From Mesorhizobium japonicum MAFF 303099 (GTDB lineage Bacteria > Pseudomonadota > Alphaproteobacteria > Rhizobiales > Rhizobiaceae): a stretch of 64,000 nt of DNA. Positions within the stretch are counted from its first letter, which is position 1. Each line of letters opens with the position of its first letter. Positions 61,591 through 64,000 of this stretch are shown here, piece after piece. The stretch covers positions 1,054,001 to 1,118,000 of the forward strand of contig NC_002678.2 in the NCBI RefSeq assembly GCF_000009625.1, written 5' to 3'. A program made the position numbers and the translations under genes. Under the pieces are notes generated by a model. The model had not been told where the DNA came from, searched no databases, and saw only the letters and a list, made by a program, of their open reading frames with translations.

Positions 61591-62553
61591 ATGGACATCC
61601 TCGCTGAAGTGCTCGATCGCGTTCGCCTTGGCGGAACCTTGCTGTTCCACTTCGAGCTCGGCCATCCCTGGAATCTGTCATTGCCGGCGCGCCCGTACGC
61701 CCTGTTCCATTATCTCAGCCGTGGCTCGGCTACCCTCGCGCTCGAAAATGGACGAGAACTCCACATGACCGAGGGCGACTTTGTTGTCGTCACGCGTGGC
61801 GAGCCCCATGTGATCTACTCGGATCGCCGGACAGAGCCGTTACCGATTCTCGACATCGATCGACTGGCTGGGCGTCTTGGCCTCATTCGTCACGGAGGCG
61901 GCGAGCAACCGCTCGCGACGATGATCTGTGGCAATTTCACTGTGGCGCGGCCCTCGCGCGGCAGCGTGTTGGAATTGCTGCCGCCCCTGCTTCTCCTGAA
62001 GCCGACGGAAGACGGCGGATGGCTCGAGGCGATTCTGCAACGCATGGTGAGCGAGGCGGCGCACGCGCGTCCCGGCCAAGGAGTTGCACTCTCACGACTG
62101 ACAGAAGTGCTCTTCGTCGAGGTGCTGCGAAGCTGGATCAAGTCGCTCGACCCCGGGGAAGGCGGTTGGCTGGGGGCGATGGCGGACCCGCACATAGGAC
62201 CGGCCCTTCAGTTGATCCACGAACGACCGGATCGACCCTGGACGCTTGGCGAACTCGGGCAAAGCGTGGGACTTGGTCGTTCGGCGTTTTCGGCCCGCTT
62301 CACCAAGCTCGTCGGCGAGTCCATGTACCGTTATCTGATCTCACGCCGGATGTCGGAGGCCGCATTTCTGCTCGAAACGAGCGACGAGGGGATAGCACGG
62401 ATTGCGTTCCGTGTCGGCTATGAGACCGCGGCCGCGTTTTCGAAGCTGTTCCATCGACATCACGGCCTATCGCCTGGCCGTTACCGAGCGGCTCGCCGGT
62501 CTGACGGTGGCCGGAGGCAAGGGGGCGTTCTGGAAGCAGAAGTCGCCGATTGA
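61591..62553 (+). CDS. AraC-family regulator with cupin_6 domain
   Basis: The 320-residue protein has an N-terminal cupin_6 sensing domain (FHYLSRGSATLALENGREL, GDFVVVTRGEPHVIYSD) and a C-terminal AraC helix-turn-helix pair (WTLGELGQSVGLGRSAFSAR and GIARIAFRVGYETAAAFSKL). GGAAGG lies before the ATG at 61591. Its divergent neighbour is the secreted hydrolase; the 213-base gap contains GGACG and CGTCC arms at 61528-61549 that could be part of an operator. Ligand unknown. Confidence 0.87.
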   Translation: MDILAEVLDRVRLGGTLLFHFELGHPWNLSLPARPYALFHYLSRGSATLALENGRELHMTEGDFVVVTRGEPHVIYSDRRTEPLPILDIDRLAGRLGLIRHGGGEQPLATMICGNFTVARPSRGSVLELLPPLLLLKPTEDGGWLEAILQRMVSEAAHARPGQGVALSRLTEVLFVEVLRSWIKSLDPGEGGWLGAMADPHIGPALQLIHERPDRPWTLGELGQSVGLGRSAFSARFTKLVGESMYRYLISRRMSEAAFLLETSDEGIARIAFRVGYETAAAFSKLFHRHHGLSPGRYRAARRSDGGRRQGGVLEAEVAD

Positions 62554-62707
62554 CCTCCCGCGCTTGTGATGGCGTGCTCCTACAGGAGCCAAGATCAGGC
62601 CAAGATTGCGCAACAAAACTTAACATCACTTCACGCATGCAGCCATTTTCACCTGAGATAGTCCGGAGCATCGGGGGCTCTTACTGCCTCTCTGCTCTGG
62701 AGTATGC

Positions 62708-63577
62708 ATGTTCAAAATGGTTTGTGGACTCTTCGCCGGCCGGGCCTCCATCGCGGCGATGGCAATCCTGTTTTCAACGCATTCTGAGATGGTGCTGGCG
62801 GCAGACGCCATTGCCGTCGATACCGATGCCGACGATACTGGGGACCTGACCCCGCCGCCCGATCCTTCGCGCTTCGGGCGCTTCGAACAGAAACTGGCCG
62901 ACTGGCATGTCGTCCTGGGCGGCGGCGCCATCATCGTCCCCAAATATGAGGGCAGCAACGAGTTCAAGGTCATGCCGGTGCCTTTCATATCGGCGACGTT
63001 CCTCGACACGGTGAGGGTAGATCCGACGGGCGCCAACATCGCCGTCTATGAACACGGGCCGTTCGAACTCAGCGCGCGGCTTGGCTATGACATGGGCCGC
63101 AAGGAAGATGATGCCGATCGTCTGCACGGCCTGGGGGATGTCGACATGGGTGCGGTCGTCGGCGCCAAGGCAGCGGTGAAACTCGGTCCGGCGAAAATCT
63201 ACGCGCAACTGGACAAGACCATCGGCGGCAGCGACGGCCTGGAGGGCACGCTTGGCGTCGAGGTGACGCGGCCTCTCTCCCAATCGCTGATTGTCGGCGC
63301 CGGCGCATCGGTCGTCTTCGCCGACGAAAAATACATGCAGGCCTATTTCGGCGTCACGCCGGAGCAATCGGCTCGCTCGGGGTTGGCCCAGTATGATGCC
63401 GGCGCAGGGTTGAAGCGCGCCGATTTTTCGATTTCCGCCACATATATGCTCAATCGCAACTGGATGTTGCGTGGCCAGGCGGGGGTCGGCATTCTTATGG
63501 GGGACGCTGCCGACAGCCCCATTGTCGTCAACAAGGTCCAGCCCTCGGGAATGCTTCTCGTCGGATATCGGTTTTGA
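62708..63577 (+). CDS. MipA/OmpV-family outer-membrane protein
   Basis: The 289-residue protein has a signal peptide (FAGRASIAAMAILFSTHS, cut near MVLA). The mature part is a beta-barrel-type sequence with alternating residues, glycine-rich turns and a C-terminal aromatic residue (MLLVGYRF), as in MipA/OmpV proteins. It includes GGGAIIVPKYEGSNEFKVMP, the typical MipA start. Members sit in the outer membrane, as scaffold for murein synthesis or as osmolarity- or toxin-related porins. GGAG precedes the start. The regulator gene following it overlaps by one base, so it likely belongs to the same unit. Confidence 0.83.
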   Translation: MFKMVCGLFAGRASIAAMAILFSTHSEMVLAADAIAVDTDADDTGDLTPPPDPSRFGRFEQKLADWHVVLGGGAIIVPKYEGSNEFKVMPVPFISATFLDTVRVDPTGANIAVYEHGPFELSARLGYDMGRKEDDADRLHGLGDVDMGAVVGAKAAVKLGPAKIYAQLDKTIGGSDGLEGTLGVEVTRPLSQSLIVGAGASVVFADEKYMQAYFGVTPEQSARSGLAQYDAGAGLKRADFSISATYMLNRNWMLRGQAGVGILMGDAADSPIVVNKVQPSGMLLVGYRF

Positions 63578-64000
63578 TGCCCACACACAGTGCAATGCAG
63601 GCTGCGGCAAGCTCCGGCCGGATCGATCTGAACGCCGAGTTCAAATCGGCGAGGCAAGGCCCGCATATCCTCATTGTCGAAGACGATATCGAGATCGCGC
63701 GGATGCTGGGCGAGACGCTCACTGAAAACGGCATGATCGTCGAAATCGCCGGCAACGGCGCCCGCATGAACGCCGCGCTTCGCAACCAGAAATTCGATCT
63801 CATCGTGCTCGATATCATGCTGCCTGGCGAGAACGGCCTCAGCATCTGCCGCCGGCTCCGTGCGCACACGAACGTTCCGATCCTGATGCTGACCGCGCTT
63901 GGCGAGGAAATCGACCGCATCTTCGGACTGGAAATCGGCGCCGACGACTACGTGACCAAACCGTTCAGCGCGCGCGAACTGACGGCAAGGATAAGGGCGC
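63577..64000 (+). CDS. OmpR/PhoB-type response regulator (5' part)
   Basis: The first 141 codons are present; the gene runs off the window. The receiver domain is complete: ILIVEDDIEIARML with the acidic pair, LIVLDIMLPGENGLSICR with the phospho-acceptor Asp, LMLTALGEE with the conserved Thr, and ADDYVTKPFSARELTARI with the conserved Lys. A winged-helix output domain is expected beyond the edge. The ATG at 63577 forms TGATG with the porin stop; a second ATG at 63595 is possible. It probably regulates the porin gene, and a sensor kinase gene is expected next. Confidence 0.85.
   Translation, partial: MPTHSAMQAAASSGRIDLNAEFKSARQGPHILIVEDDIEIARMLGETLTENGMIVEIAGNGARMNAALRNQKFDLIVLDIMLPGENGLSICRRLRAHTNVPILMLTALGEEIDRIFGLEIGADDYVTKPFSARELTARIRA

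Overview
The window reads as chromosomal DNA of a Mesorhizobium-like alphaproteobacterium (Rhizobiales). The basis is uniformly high GC with strong third-position GC bias, rhizobial-type intergenic palindromes, aerobic-type cobalamin genes (CobC, CobD, CobO, CobP) and many genes for methylated amines. Genes are dense, mostly in operons with 1 to 14 base overlaps. I see no tRNA, rRNA, CRISPR array or prophage.

Layout. 0.1-3.6 kb: a secreted vWA protein and a dimethylglycine-dehydrogenase (DMGDH) type flavoprotein. 3.7-11.7 kb: seven minus-strand genes centred on a HAD-UbiA fusion and a DprE1-like oxidase, which I read as synthesis, flipping and use of a polyprenyl-phosphate pentose. 11.9-16.7 kb: a small secreted protein, an AraC regulator with an NmrA-like reductase, and a large MscS channel. 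16.9-22.0 kb: the heterotetrameric sarcosine oxidase operon soxBDAG. 22.2-24.4 kb: an MFS pump and a nitroreductase. 24.5-32.1 kb: an XRE-cupin regulator followed by DMGDH-like, homocysteine methyltransferase, aminotransferase and DMGDH-like genes. 32.2-33.3 kb: an IS110-family element inserted in a palindromic repeat. 33.5-41.5 kb: an eight-gene minus-strand operon (ABC importer, CodA-like deaminase, flavoprotein, two quinone-reductase-like proteins) divergent from a RidA protein and a creatininase-family amidohydrolase. 41.6-42.2 kb: a ParD/ParE-type toxin-antitoxin pair. 42.2-47.1 kb: cobalamin synthesis and cobalt uptake under a B12 riboswitch. 47.2-53.4 kb: a Rieske oxygenase, an MFS protein, two membrane enzymes, a MerR regulator and MgtE. 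53.8-58.8 kb: a response-regulator-like protein with a degenerate receiver and a serine-cycle operon (sgaA, malyl-CoA lyase, mtkA, mtkB). 58.8-64 kb: a DMGDH-family gene remnant, a DUF302 protein, two alpha/beta hydrolases, an AraC regulator, a MipA/OmpV porin-like protein and the start of an OmpR-type regulator.

How it fits together. Three DMGDH-like flavoproteins, soxBDAG, a Rieske oxygenase of the betaine/carnitine-demethylase type and a creatininase-family enzyme all point to breakdown of N-methylated compounds, which releases glycine and C1 units on folate. The serine-cycle operon can take in such C1 units and glyoxylate. This joint physiology is inference; the single family calls are well supported.

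The most striking sequence-level result is the IS110 element. Its 5' non-coding end contains all four guide segments expected of a bridge RNA: two match the actual insertion site (a CT core on the transposase strand) and two match the element's own ends. Removing the element restores a 15-base arm that matches the intact mirror arm of the host palindrome exactly.
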